64,000 nucleotides of DNA from CAYLRU01 sp964386565 (GTDB lineage: Bacteria > Desulfobacterota > Desulfobacteria > Desulfobacterales > UBA5616), in assembly GCA_964386565.1 (NCBI GenBank), contig CAYLRU010000010.1, positions 1-64,000 on the forward strand, written 5' to 3'. Every line of letters begins with the position of its first letter. The first letter of the stretch is position 1. A program made the translations under genes and the position numbers. Below, in pieces: positions 44,597 through 52,823 of the stretch. The notes under the pieces are model-generated. The model was not told the origin of the DNA, searched no databases, and saw only the letters and a list, made by a program, of their open reading frames with translations.

Positions 44597-45154
44597 ATGC
44601 AAGTCGGTTTTTATTTCAATCAAACCCGTTGTACCGGATGCGGTGCATGCCAGGTCGCCTGCAAGGACTGGAACGATTTACCGGCCGGTCCTGAAAAATG
44701 GATCAGCGTATTGTATACCGAAAGGGGAACCTTCCCGGATGTATTTGTAAGTTACCTCATTGCCCCGTGCTGGCATTGTGAAGATCCGGTCTGCATACCG
44801 GCATGCCCGGTAAACGCCATATCAAAACGCGGGGAAGACGGCATCGTCATCGTAGACAGTGATGCCTGCATCGGAAATGAGAAATGCGACGTTAAATGCC
44901 TGAAAGCGTGCCCCTATGATGCGCCCCAGTTTGGTCAGGCACCGGGCGCGAAAATGAGAAAGTGCAATTTTTGCATCGACAGGTGGGAAAACGGCAACCT
45001 TCCCGTATGCGTTGAAGCATGCCCCACAAGGGCTATGGACGCGGGCCCGCTGGAGGAATTGAAAGCCCGGTACGGAGATGTAAAAGATGCCGAGGCATTT
45101 ACCTACTCAAACCGGGTAAAACCATCAGTCGTTTTCAAGAAAAAACAAAAATAA
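44597..45154 (+). CDS. DmsB-like four-cluster ferredoxin subunit
   Basis: 185 aa. Four cysteine groups for [4Fe-4S] clusters are visible: CTGCGACQVAC, CWHCEDPVCIPAC, CIGNEKCDVKCLKAC and CNFCIDRW...CVEAC. The order and spacing match DmsB/NrfC-type subunits. GGAAGGA precedes the ATG, 51 nt after the molybdoenzyme stop. It should shuttle electrons to or from the molybdenum subunit. With no DmsC-type quinol-oxidising anchor here, the partner is probably a soluble donor. Confidence 0.92.
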   Translation: MQVGFYFNQTRCTGCGACQVACKDWNDLPAGPEKWISVLYTERGTFPDVFVSYLIAPCWHCEDPVCIPACPVNAISKRGEDGIVIVDSDACIGNEKCDVKCLKACPYDAPQFGQAPGAKMRKCNFCIDRWENGNLPVCVEACPTRAMDAGPLEELKARYGDVKDAEAFTYSNRVKPSVVFKKKQK

Positions 45155-45163
45155 ACCGAAACC

Positions 45164-45634
45164 ATGAAAATCTGCAACTACATTGATCCGGACCGAATCT
45201 TCCTGAATATCCGGTTGCCTGATAAGGCGTCCGTTCTCGAATTTATCGCCGATGTATGCGCCAGGCATCGTATCATAAAGGACAAAGACAAATTGCACCG
45301 GGCGATATTGGCACGGGAAGAAACCATGAGTACGGGCATCGGCGGCGGTATCGGACTTCCACATGCCGTCAGCGGAGAAGTTAACCGGGCAACGGTCATT
45401 CTAATTCGGCCGGAGGAATCTGTTGATTTCGGCGCCATCGACGACTTGCCGGTGGACATTATTATCGGCATAATTATTCCTGAAAACCAAACCGCCCTGC
45501 ATATTCAGATTCTCGCCGCCGTATCCAGGTTGTGTAAAAATCCCGGCTTTCCGGAAATGTTCAGAAACGCCGGTGATCCAAAGCAACTTGCCGAAGATAT
45601 CCTGCAACTGGAATCTAAAATGGCTTTTCATTAA
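45164..45634 (+). CDS. PTS EIIA-Ntr-like (PtsN) regulatory protein
   Basis: 156 aa. The EIIA type-2 fold has the phospho-acceptor His67 in GGIGLPHAV, preceded by the usual REETMSTGIG. The FGAIDDLPVDIIIGIIIPE block follows as in PtsN. No sugar permease is encoded nearby, so a regulatory role is likely, perhaps on the adjacent antiporter. Links between EIIA domains and cation antiporters are known from other bacteria. It starts 9 nt after the ferredoxin gene. Confidence 0.88.
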   Translation: MKICNYIDPDRIFLNIRLPDKASVLEFIADVCARHRIIKDKDKLHRAILAREETMSTGIGGGIGLPHAVSGEVNRATVILIRPEESVDFGAIDDLPVDIIIGIIIPENQTALHIQILAAVSRLCKNPGFPEMFRNAGDPKQLAEDILQLESKMAFH

Positions 45635-45647
45635 AAAGATCAGATTT

Positions 45648-46070
45648 ATGTATCTACTTATCGCCATCATCAATAACGAAGAACTCCTGGATGAACTGAT
45701 CACCGGCTGGCTGGATATTGGTGTTTCAGGATCAACCGTGATCGAATCCACCGATTCCCTGCAACTGATCAGCCATCATGTTCCCATATTTGCAGGATTC
45801 CGGTCATTTACCAGCGGAGGAATGAAGCATAATAAAACGCTTTTAACCGTTATTGAAAGTGAAAAGCTTTGCCGGAGCGCATGTGATTTTTTGGAAGTAC
45901 TGTGCCGGGAAACAGGAGTACCGCACCAGGGCATTTATTGCGTTGTGCCCATTATCCGGTTTAACCGACTGGGCCCGGAGATCGATAACCAGGAAAGGCA
46001 TAAGCACATGGAGAAAAAAATCGGAAGGCCTTTAAAAAGCAAGCCTGACGAAGCCGATCCAGAACTTTAA
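45648..46070 (+). CDS. Small PII-like / ferredoxin-fold protein (tentative)
   Basis: 140 aa from the ATG at 45648. The frame is open upstream to 45573 but that overlaps the EIIA gene, and the fold begins at MYLLIAIINNEELLDEL. The alternating strand-helix-strand pattern and the GWLDIGVSGSTVIESTDS stretch resemble PII/CutA-like trimers. The PII T-loop cannot be identified and the C-terminal 40 residues are charged. It sits 13 nt after the EIIA gene and converges on the antiporter with 2 nt between stops, suggesting a regulatory link to nitrogen or carbon status or to ion transport. The assignment is by pattern only. Confidence 0.55.
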   Translation: MYLLIAIINNEELLDELITGWLDIGVSGSTVIESTDSLQLISHHVPIFAGFRSFTSGGMKHNKTLLTVIESEKLCRSACDFLEVLCRETGVPHQGIYCVVPIIRFNRLGPEIDNQERHKHMEKKIGRPLKSKPDEADPEL

Positions 46071-46072
46071 TG

Positions 46073-47302
46073 TTAAAGTCCCGGCCATCGGTTCTCCTGT
46101 GGATCCGGTACGGATTTACGTTTAATCAACCACCTCAGAAAATGGGGACTGGCCAAGTCATTGTAAATTACGGCAATCAGGGCCATACCGATAACACCGG
46201 CGGTTGTCGTCCGGGAAAATCCCTGTTGAATGTCAAGCAATATGGCAAGGGTTAAACCACCCGGCGCCAGCAGCCCCAGACCGAACAACGACGGCAATGT
46301 TTTGGGATCGATCAGGCTGCGAAAAGCAAAACCACCCATGATCTTGCCCACCGCGACAATCAGGCTGTATCCTGCTGCGACCAATAAAAACCACCCTGAA
46401 CCGATGTTCCAGTTTACCCCAAGAAACAAAAGCATTAAAAGATAAACCGGTTTTTCAACACCCACCAGCATATTGAAAATGCGTTCTTTGTTTCTCACCA
46501 TATTGGCCAGGCAAAGGCCGATAAAAAAATTTATCAGCAAGGGCGAAAAATTCAGGATTGCGGCGGCACCGCCGTTAATCACCGTCATTGCAATAACCAC
46601 AAGAACCATTTCGTTTTCAGCCAGTCGCCCGATAAAAAAAAGACCGAACAGGATAAAAAGTGCCGTGTACAGGCATAAAATCATCAACGCATTCAACCCC
46701 TGATTGAACCATTGCAGATTTTCAACACCCAGTGCCGGACGGAAAAAAAAAAGGATCCCCAGTATCAACATGGCAACCACGCCGTCTATTGCTGAAATGT
46801 ATCTTAAATATCCGACCAAATTTTTCTGATGTACCGACGACTCGGAGACGATCAGTGCTAAACCGGTCTGGGCTGTGGGTACTGCAGCAGCACAAAGTGC
46901 AAGCGCCGTGATGAACGACTGAATCCGGGTGAGTCCGAAACAAAAAAAACAAAACAGGCTGACGCCCAGGAAAACAACTACGGAGGTTAAAACCCCTTCC
47001 ATCAGTGCTGAAAGAAGTAACCCCGAGGGAAACCGGCGCATTTTTTTTATTTCAAACTGAAAGCCGAACAAAAGACCGATCCATCCCAGTAAAAACGTTA
47101 TTAACGGCCCCAGTCGAACGGATGTGTCCGCGTCGATCACATTCGTAAAACCAGGCCCCAGCAAAAGGCCCAGAAACAGAAACTCCGTTCCGGTCAGGTA
47201 AAATTTCCGTGCAAAAAGGGGAAGCCTGAATCCCCTGAATGTTAAATGGTACCCGCTGAAGGCAAGAAACATAATCAGCAGGAAAGAAAAAAATATTTTC
47301 AT
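46073..47302 (-). CDS. Cation/proton antiporter family membrane protein
   Basis: 409 aa from the ATG at 47302, which has ACAGG at suitable spacing; a GTG at 47350 would add 16 polar residues. About 12 hydrophobic helices are present, with a broken-helix-type GGAAAILNFSPLLINFFIG and LGLLAPGGLTLAIL near the C-terminus, as in Na+/H+ and K+/H+ exchangers of the CPA2 kind. There is no TrkA-type C-terminal domain. It faces the EIIA and PII-like genes, which may regulate it. Confidence 0.82.
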   Translation of the reverse strand: MKIFFSFLLIMFLAFSGYHLTFRGFRLPLFARKFYLTGTEFLFLGLLLGPGFTNVIDADTSVRLGPLITFLLGWIGLLFGFQFEIKKMRRFPSGLLLSALMEGVLTSVVVFLGVSLFCFFCFGLTRIQSFITALALCAAAVPTAQTGLALIVSESSVHQKNLVGYLRYISAIDGVVAMLILGILFFFRPALGVENLQWFNQGLNALMILCLYTALFILFGLFFIGRLAENEMVLVVIAMTVINGGAAAILNFSPLLINFFIGLCLANMVRNKERIFNMLVGVEKPVYLLMLLFLGVNWNIGSGWFLLVAAGYSLIVAVGKIMGGFAFRSLIDPKTLPSLFGLGLLAPGGLTLAILLDIQQGFSRTTTAGVIGMALIAVIYNDLASPHFLRWLIKRKSVPDPQENRWPGL

Positions 47303-47718
47303 CTGCTGAACCTGTCCGGCTGTTGGTGGAAAATCCCGGAAATTTTCCACATTGATGAATTCCTAAAAGCCGAATTCATCGGGTTTCAGGTGTTAAGATT
47401 AAAAATTTAAAAAAATACCGGATACTTAAAACTTAAAACACCCGTAAACAGTTGTTTTCCGACTTTTTTACGTGATTATCATATATTATTGGTTCAGACG
47501 CCAAAAATTACAAGCTTCACTTTACAATATTTTAATTTTTCCATATACTGACCGGCAAAACCGCTAATCAGAGCCCATGGACAATCGGAAAACGCCGGAT
47601 GCCGGGTTCAATCCGGATGTTTATATACCAGCTTAATTCGTTCCAACGGCCGGATCCCAAGACCTTTTGATTTTTTTAAGGATTTCTCCACATAAGAGCT
47701 GAAAAGGATGCCTTGGCG
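47303..47718. other. 416-bp divergent intergenic region
   Basis: AT-rich region between the antiporter and the DUF4388 fusion gene. It contains a good sigma-70-like promoter for the plus-strand gene (listed separately) and AAAAGGA just before that gene. I see no RNA gene or ORF. Confidence 0.5.
47521..47549 (+). promoter_or_regulatory. Sigma-70-type promoter candidate for the DUF4388 fusion gene
   Basis: TTTACA (47521-47526), a 17-nt spacer and TATACT (47544-47549): five of six matches to consensus in each hexamer at optimal spacing. Transcription would start near 47556 and leave a leader of about 160 nt. Confidence 0.5.
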
Positions 47719-50262
47719 ATGGATGACAAGTCGATTGTAAAAATTTTGTCGGGTGAAAGCAAAGATATACAAAACCTTAAAAATCATCTCGAAATTGTTA
47801 AGGATTTTTTAGTTCTTGTCAACAGAATCGATGCCCTTCCGGAAGCAAACAGAAGACTTGAAGGCATCAGTCCGTTCCAGGCTGTTGTCAGGAATGTTCC
47901 CGTTCAAAAACTTGAAGGCTTTCTCATCGCTTTTTTCGGAGCCCCGGTAAAGCGCGCCGGGGAACCCGGTCCTTTTAAGCTGAAATTCGATCCGGCCGTG
48001 AAATATCTCGGCGAAATTCGAATAGAACAGACTTTTTTTGTCCGGAAAGTGAAAAACGGCGAATTTTATGGCGCCATATGGCCATGGGTCAGAAAACCCG
48101 AGTTCCAGACCCTTCACCTGGGGTATTACTCCAAAACGCTTTCTGATGACGATTTTCAAAAGCTCGAAGAGCTGATCCGGAAAAGCACGCACCAACGCCT
48201 GGTCGGTGAGATGGAAGCCGGTATCGGCGGTCAAATTCACGGCATCAGTCTGCCCGCCTTTCTCCAGATGTCTGAAATGGAAAAAACAACCGCCACGCTG
48301 AAAATTATAAGCGAAAACAGGACCGGCCTGCTTTTCCTTAAAAACGGGAACCTGATTGACGCAAAGACGGGTCAACATGAAGGAAGAAAAGCAGCATATC
48401 ATATTATCAGTTGGGATAATGCCAGCATCGAAATCAACAAGGCGGTCCCTGAAAAGCCGAATGTCATCAAGGAACCGTTAATGCACGTTTTAATGGAAAG
48501 CCTCAAGATCAAAGACGAGAAGGAATTCCAAAAACTTGAAAAAGAATCCGCCGGCGAGATTCCCACAGACGGTACCGGCGATGAAAAGGCCGGGCAGGAA
48601 GAAGAAGATTTTTCCGAACCAGAACAGGTTGAAGATGCCGACGATATGTTTGCCAAGAAGTCCGTGGGCAAGCGTACATTCATTCAGAAATGGCGCCGTG
48701 ACCCTGAAAAAAAGCGAATCCTGAAAATAGCCGCGGTTGCCTGTGTATTAATCCTCCTCATCTCCATCGGGTCATTTTTCACTGTCCGCATGATAAATTC
48801 AAGCCGATTGAAAAATAAATACCAGGCCCTTTTGGAAGAAGTGGAAAAGCAAACGGCGTTCAAGGAAAAAGAAATTTTACTGAAGCTGTTCATCAATTCC
48901 AGCAAATCCGATGAGTACGCCCAAAAGGCCCGGAAAAAACTCGCTGAAATAAAAACCCGAATGGATGAACAATTATATCAGCAAGTCATTAAAAACGTAA
49001 AGGCCCTGCCCCTGACATTTGATTACGACAAAAAAGCAAAGGTTTATTACAATCAATATCTGGAACAGTTTCCCGACGGCAAGTATGTTTCCAAAATCAA
49101 GGAAGGCATCGCGGGAATCCCGGAAATCATCGATGACACACAGTTTAACCATCTCACGAACACCCAATGGAAAAACGAAGATGAAAAAATTATCGCCCAT
49201 AAAGAATACTTGATCAATCACCCCAACGGAAAGCACCGAAAAGCTGTTGAGCATGTCCTTGTGGAAATAATAGAGGCGCGATACAGCGCGATTCAAAAAG
49301 AAACGTCTGTATGCGAAGAAAAAAACGACTGGGCTTCCTGTATTCAAAAATGCGATCATTTCCTGGCCTTTTTTGATAATACCTACCGCACCGGGAAAGT
49401 TAAAAAGCTTCGGGATTCATTTCAGGGTAAACAGGATCTTAACCGGCTTCGGCAGGCAGCATTGAAAAAAGGCGAAGACTATCCTGCAGCAAAAAAGATT
49501 TACAAAGACTACCTGGAAGCACACCCGGACTCGACGATCAGGGACGTGATATCCGAGGAGGTTATGCGTCTGGATGAATTGATCGAGATAAAAGACAATT
49601 GGCAGGAAGTGTTGACATACTGCCAGGATCCGGAAAATGACATAGCCGACAAAATCGCCAAAACCGATAAATTTATAGACGATCATCGTTCAGGGCCGTA
49701 TTACAATGAAGCAAGGGACATGCTGGCAAAACTTCATCAGGAGAAACTTGAATACGACAAAAAACGGGCGATCGAACTGGAACAGGCAAGAAAAGCCGAG
49801 CGATTGAAAAATGAAATGCTTGCAAAACAAAAACAAAAAGCCCGGCTGGACAGGGAAACCCGGCGGGTGGGTGAACGATTGAAAACAGCAGGCGGAAGAT
49901 ATAAAAACAACGGCAACGGAACGTTTACGGACAGGAATACCGGCCTGACATGGTGTATCCTCGATTCGAACATTGTTCTCGGTAAATGTATTGATTACAA
50001 GACAGCCGTAAAATATGTAAACGGTTTATCAACAGGAGGATATACGGACTGGCGCCTGCCGACTTCCAGTGAACTGGCGCAAATTTACAAGCACGAACCG
50101 TTTTACCCCACCGACGGTCCGAGATGGTTCTGGACGTCGGAAGTGGTCGTTAAGGGTTATCATGAAATGGTCGGCATCGTCACATCCAAGCAGGAAACCG
50201 TTTTTACAAGGGACTTTTTGAACACAAAAGAGTGTGGAACGGTTCACGCCGTGAGGCCCTGA
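47719..50262 (+). CDS. DUF4388 - TM - coiled/helical repeats - DUF1566 fusion protein
   Basis: 847 aa from the ATG at 47719; a TTG at 47713 has AAGGA at better spacing and is possible. The N-terminal cytoplasmic part has a DUF4388 (PATAN) domain at about 168-270 (GGQIHGISLPAFLQMSEMEK, LLFLKNGNLIDA). A charged linker leads to a membrane helix at about 336-357. The exterior part (about 360-720) is helical, Lys/Glu-rich and TPR-like, with repeated YLEQFPDGKY / YLINHPNGKH / YLEAHPDS motifs. A DUF1566 domain (about 730-847) ends it, with FTDRNTGLTWC, GGYTDWRLPTSSEL and FWTSE. PATAN domains link to two-component and motility signalling, so this looks like a transmembrane signalling or scaffold protein; its role is unknown. 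Confidence 0.85.
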   Translation: MDDKSIVKILSGESKDIQNLKNHLEIVKDFLVLVNRIDALPEANRRLEGISPFQAVVRNVPVQKLEGFLIAFFGAPVKRAGEPGPFKLKFDPAVKYLGEIRIEQTFFVRKVKNGEFYGAIWPWVRKPEFQTLHLGYYSKTLSDDDFQKLEELIRKSTHQRLVGEMEAGIGGQIHGISLPAFLQMSEMEKTTATLKIISENRTGLLFLKNGNLIDAKTGQHEGRKAAYHIISWDNASIEINKAVPEKPNVIKEPLMHVLMESLKIKDEKEFQKLEKESAGEIPTDGTGDEKAGQEEEDFSEPEQVEDADDMFAKKSVGKRTFIQKWRRDPEKKRILKIAAVACVLILLISIGSFFTVRMINSSRLKNKYQALLEEVEKQTAFKEKEILLKLFINSSKSDEYAQKARKKLAEIKTRMDEQLYQQVIKNVKALPLTFDYDKKAKVYYNQYLEQFPDGKYVSKIKEGIAGIPEIIDDTQFNHLTNTQWKNEDEKIIAHKEYLINHPNGKHRKAVEHVLVEIIEARYSAIQKETSVCEEKNDWASCIQKCDHFLAFFDNTYRTGKVKKLRDSFQGKQDLNRLRQAALKKGEDYPAAKKIYKDYLEAHPDSTIRDVISEEVMRLDELIEIKDNWQEVLTYCQDPENDIADKIAKTDKFIDDHRSGPYYNEARDMLAKLHQEKLEYDKKRAIELEQARKAERLKNEMLAKQKQKARLDRETRRVGERLKTAGGRYKNNGNGTFTDRNTGLTWCILDSNIVLGKCIDYKTAVKYVNGLSTGGYTDWRLPTSSELAQIYKHEPFYPTDGPRWFWTSEVVVKGYHEMVGIVTSKQETVFTRDFLNTKECGTVHAVRP

Positions 50263-50279
50263 TTCGGAAGGAAAAATAA

Positions 50280-50828
50280 ATGGCACTGATTTACCTTGTG
50301 CGTCACGGAAAAGCCGAATCCGGATGGGGTGAAAAAAAAGACCCCGGACTCAGCGAGATAGGCAGGCAGCAAGCCGCAGCGATGGCCGGGATACTTTCCC
50401 CCCTTGGCCCCATGCCCATTATAACGAGCCCCCTGGCAAGAACCCGGCAAACTGCGGAGCCACTTGGCCGGATCTGGAATGTCTCTTTGAAAATCGAGAT
50501 GCGTGTGGCCGAAATCCCCTCCCCTCCAGAGAATGTAACGGATCGCATCGGGTGGCTGAAAAGAATTATGACGGATGACTGGCGGAATTTGGATAAAAAT
50601 TTGCAGTCATGGCGGTCGGGTGTTATCGACGTCCTGCATTCTTTTAAACAGGATACCGTGGTGGTCAGTCATTTTATCGCGATCAACGCGGCTGTTGGAG
50701 AAGCCGTGGACAACCGGAGCGTCGTGGTCTTTCGACCCGACAATACTTCGATAACCGTAATGGAAACAAACGGTAACCGTTTAAAACTGGTAAAGCTGGG
50801 CAAGGAAGACGACACCCTGGTTTTATAA
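50280..50828 (+). CDS. SixA-like histidine phosphatase
   Basis: 182 aa. The histidine-phosphatase motif LVRHGKAE (R8, H9), SPLARTRQTAEPL and the second catalytic His in VVVSHFIAIN are present. The compact fold without insertions matches the phosphohistidine phosphatase SixA branch of the phosphoglycerate-mutase superfamily. The ATG follows AAGGAA and lies 17 nt after the DUF4388 fusion gene, so both are probably co-transcribed. It may dephosphorylate a phosphohistidine protein such as a PTS or HPt domain. Confidence 0.85.
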   Translation: MALIYLVRHGKAESGWGEKKDPGLSEIGRQQAAAMAGILSPLGPMPIITSPLARTRQTAEPLGRIWNVSLKIEMRVAEIPSPPENVTDRIGWLKRIMTDDWRNLDKNLQSWRSGVIDVLHSFKQDTVVVSHFIAINAAVGEAVDNRSVVVFRPDNTSITVMETNGNRLKLVKLGKEDDTLVL

Positions 50829-50871
50829 CGCTTGCCGGCAGCCGACGTTTTTCTCCTGCGTTATGATTCAT

Positions 50872-50905
50872 CCTGACCCGGCCCTCCATCGAAGGCCGGG
50901 TCAGG
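50872..50905. terminator. Perfect 12-bp hairpin between convergent genes
   Basis: CCTGACCCGGCC (50872-50883), a 10-nt loop and GGCCGGGTCAGG (50894-50905) pair perfectly. It lies in the 101-bp gap between the convergent SixA-like and LysM genes, so it could act on both transcripts. No T-run follows on either strand, so it is not a textbook intrinsic terminator. Confidence 0.5.
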
Positions 50906-50929
50906 GCGGGAGTGAATGCCGCTTGAAAA

Positions 50930-51679
50930 TTATTTGCTGACTCTCAGCTTGTCGCCCGGATGAATGATGGCATTTTTCTTCAGCCCGTTCAACTTCAGCA
51001 GTTCATCTTCTTTCAATCCGTAGCGAATGGCGATTCGATACAAATTCTCACCCGCTTTAACCGTATGGTATTGAACGGTCTGCGTCTTGACCGGTTCCTC
51101 AACCGCCGCCTTTTCAGTCGCTATCCCGGACCTGATGTCGCTCACGGCAGCGGCAAGCGTATCGATCTCTTTCTTCAATCTATCCGTTTCAACCGCCAAT
51201 ATTTTTTCAAGATTATCGATCCGCTCCTTTGTCTGATCCGGCTTTGTTTCGGCAGAATCAGTCCCGTCTCTTGCCGACAGGGCCTTTTTCAGATCAACGA
51301 TCTGTTCTTCGATATATGCAAGCCTTTTCTCAATCTGTGCCACCTCTTTACGATCGGCAACATCCATTCCCCGGGGCATGAATAAGAACAAAACGATCAG
51401 CACGACCAATAAACCGCCCAGCACACCCGCCGATAAAAATGACGGCCTGAAAATTTTCGAAAAAAATCCCTGGGAAGCTTCTTCCATTTCCGATACATAG
51501 TTCATTTCATCGTCGAAATCCGTTTCAAAGGATTCTTCACCGTCATGCGCATCAAGAGAACGGGTTTTACCGGAAGATTGAAAAGTATCCAACTCCTCCC
51601 CGCGTTCAAATGTTTCTATTTCTTCCTCGCTCAGTTCTTTAACAATATTTTCATTATCATCGTTTTTAATTCCATCCAT
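50930..51679 (-). CDS. Single-pass membrane protein with C-terminal LysM domain
   Basis: 249 aa from the ATG at 51679, which has GGAGG eight nt upstream; the GTG at 51685 is too close to that site. The N-terminal 80 residues are acidic and cytoplasmic (many Glu/Asp, one FERGEELDTF). A membrane helix follows (about 85-105), then a coiled coil (about 110-185) and a LysM domain (about 203-249: YHTVKAGENLYRIAIRYGL, GDKLRVSK). It should tether peptidoglycan to the inner membrane. Neighbours do not specify a pathway. Confidence 0.85.
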   Translation of the reverse strand: MDGIKNDDNENIVKELSEEEIETFERGEELDTFQSSGKTRSLDAHDGEESFETDFDDEMNYVSEMEEASQGFFSKIFRPSFLSAGVLGGLLVVLIVLFLFMPRGMDVADRKEVAQIEKRLAYIEEQIVDLKKALSARDGTDSAETKPDQTKERIDNLEKILAVETDRLKKEIDTLAAAVSDIRSGIATEKAAVEEPVKTQTVQYHTVKAGENLYRIAIRYGLKEDELLKLNGLKKNAIIHPGDKLRVSK

Positions 51680-51754
51680 GACCACAACCTCCAGTTAGTT
51701 GTTTTACTTTTATCGGCGCAGCTGACTTTCCTGACGAGTGACGCTGCTTCACTT

Positions 51755-52717
51755 TCACAACTTGCCGTAAAAATCCGTAAAATCGTCAAATGCATCCCAA
51801 AATATGGATTGAACAGCATCCGCCTCTTTCAATATCTCGTGCCGGGAACCCCTTACCAGACAGAACCTGCATTCCGGTATATCCGAACAAAACCGTTTCT
51901 GCGCATCGATCGAGACGATCCGGTCCAGTTCGGCACAGGCCAAAAGCACCGGCACCGTTATTTCCCGTGCATATCCCGGTGAATTGAGAATATCAATGGA
52001 TTGAAATGCCGCCCGAAGCCAGCCGTATGTAACCCCGCCGATTGCCAGATCCGGATTTTTCAACACGGCATTCACATGATCCCGGAAACGCCGGGGATCG
52101 GATGAAAGTTTGTTCCCCTCGAACTGCTGTTCTTCAGGAACATAATCACCGCTACCCGGGGCAAAGGCATTTTCCCTCCCGAATTTAATCAGAAAACGGA
52201 TAACCCACCTGGGTATGGGGCCCGTGTTTATATCGATCATGGGTGCTGTCAAAACCAATAAATCCGCCATATCCGGGAAATCATGGATAAGGCGAAGGGC
52301 AATATGCCCCCCCATGGAATGGGCCAGGATAATTATCGGAGGCGCTGCCCGGAACAATATTTTTTCAGCCATGATTTCCCTCAGATCGCGGATGTAATGC
52401 CGAAAAGATTTGACATGTCCTTTCCGGCGATCCGGCAGCAGGCGGTCCGAAAGCCCCTGCCCCCGCCAGTCAAGCGTATACACATCAAATCGCCTGTCAC
52501 CCAGTTTTTCAATGGGCTCTGCGTATTTTTCAATGAACTCGGCCCGCCCGTTGAGCAGCACCACCGTTCCCCGGGGCTCTCCGGTTTGCCGGTGAAAACC
52601 GTATCTGATCCTGACGTTTTCCGAAGTTATGAAATAGTCCGTGTGAACTTTCATGGAACCAAATGCAATCGCCTGTTTTTCAAAAAACCCGTCGTTGACC
52701 TTTATCGTGTTTTCCAT
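51755..52717 (-). CDS. Alpha/beta hydrolase, lysophospholipase/monoacylglycerol-lipase type
   Basis: 320 aa. Serine nucleophile S134 lies in LAHSMGGHIAL; the oxyanion-side strand is VVLLNGRAEF and the family motif TLDWRGQGLSDR is present. The catalytic Asp is likely in ACAELDRIVS, and the catalytic His in RGSRHEIL near the C-terminus. This is the PldB-like, serine aminopeptidase S33 type. There is no signal peptide. It lies divergent from the M29 aminopeptidase gene, with 106 bp between starts. Confidence 0.88.
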   Translation of the reverse strand: MENTIKVNDGFFEKQAIAFGSMKVHTDYFITSENVRIRYGFHRQTGEPRGTVVLLNGRAEFIEKYAEPIEKLGDRRFDVYTLDWRGQGLSDRLLPDRRKGHVKSFRHYIRDLREIMAEKILFRAAPPIIILAHSMGGHIALRLIHDFPDMADLLVLTAPMIDINTGPIPRWVIRFLIKFGRENAFAPGSGDYVPEEQQFEGNKLSSDPRRFRDHVNAVLKNPDLAIGGVTYGWLRAAFQSIDILNSPGYAREITVPVLLACAELDRIVSIDAQKRFCSDIPECRFCLVRGSRHEILKEADAVQSIFWDAFDDFTDFYGKL

Positions 52718-52823
52718 TATTGAAGATCTTGTAAGTATTCAGCCCTTTGAAAATCTGGTTCAACCGGGAAAAAAGGATACCATATTTTTATTAACAATTC
52801 GAGCCATAAAAAAGGGGTGCATA

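Noticed and set aside
52653..52823. 57-codon N-terminal extension of the M29 aminopeptidase
   Set aside because: It overlaps the divergent hydrolase start; a proper ribosome binding site precedes the ATG at 52824 and the family N-terminus begins there.
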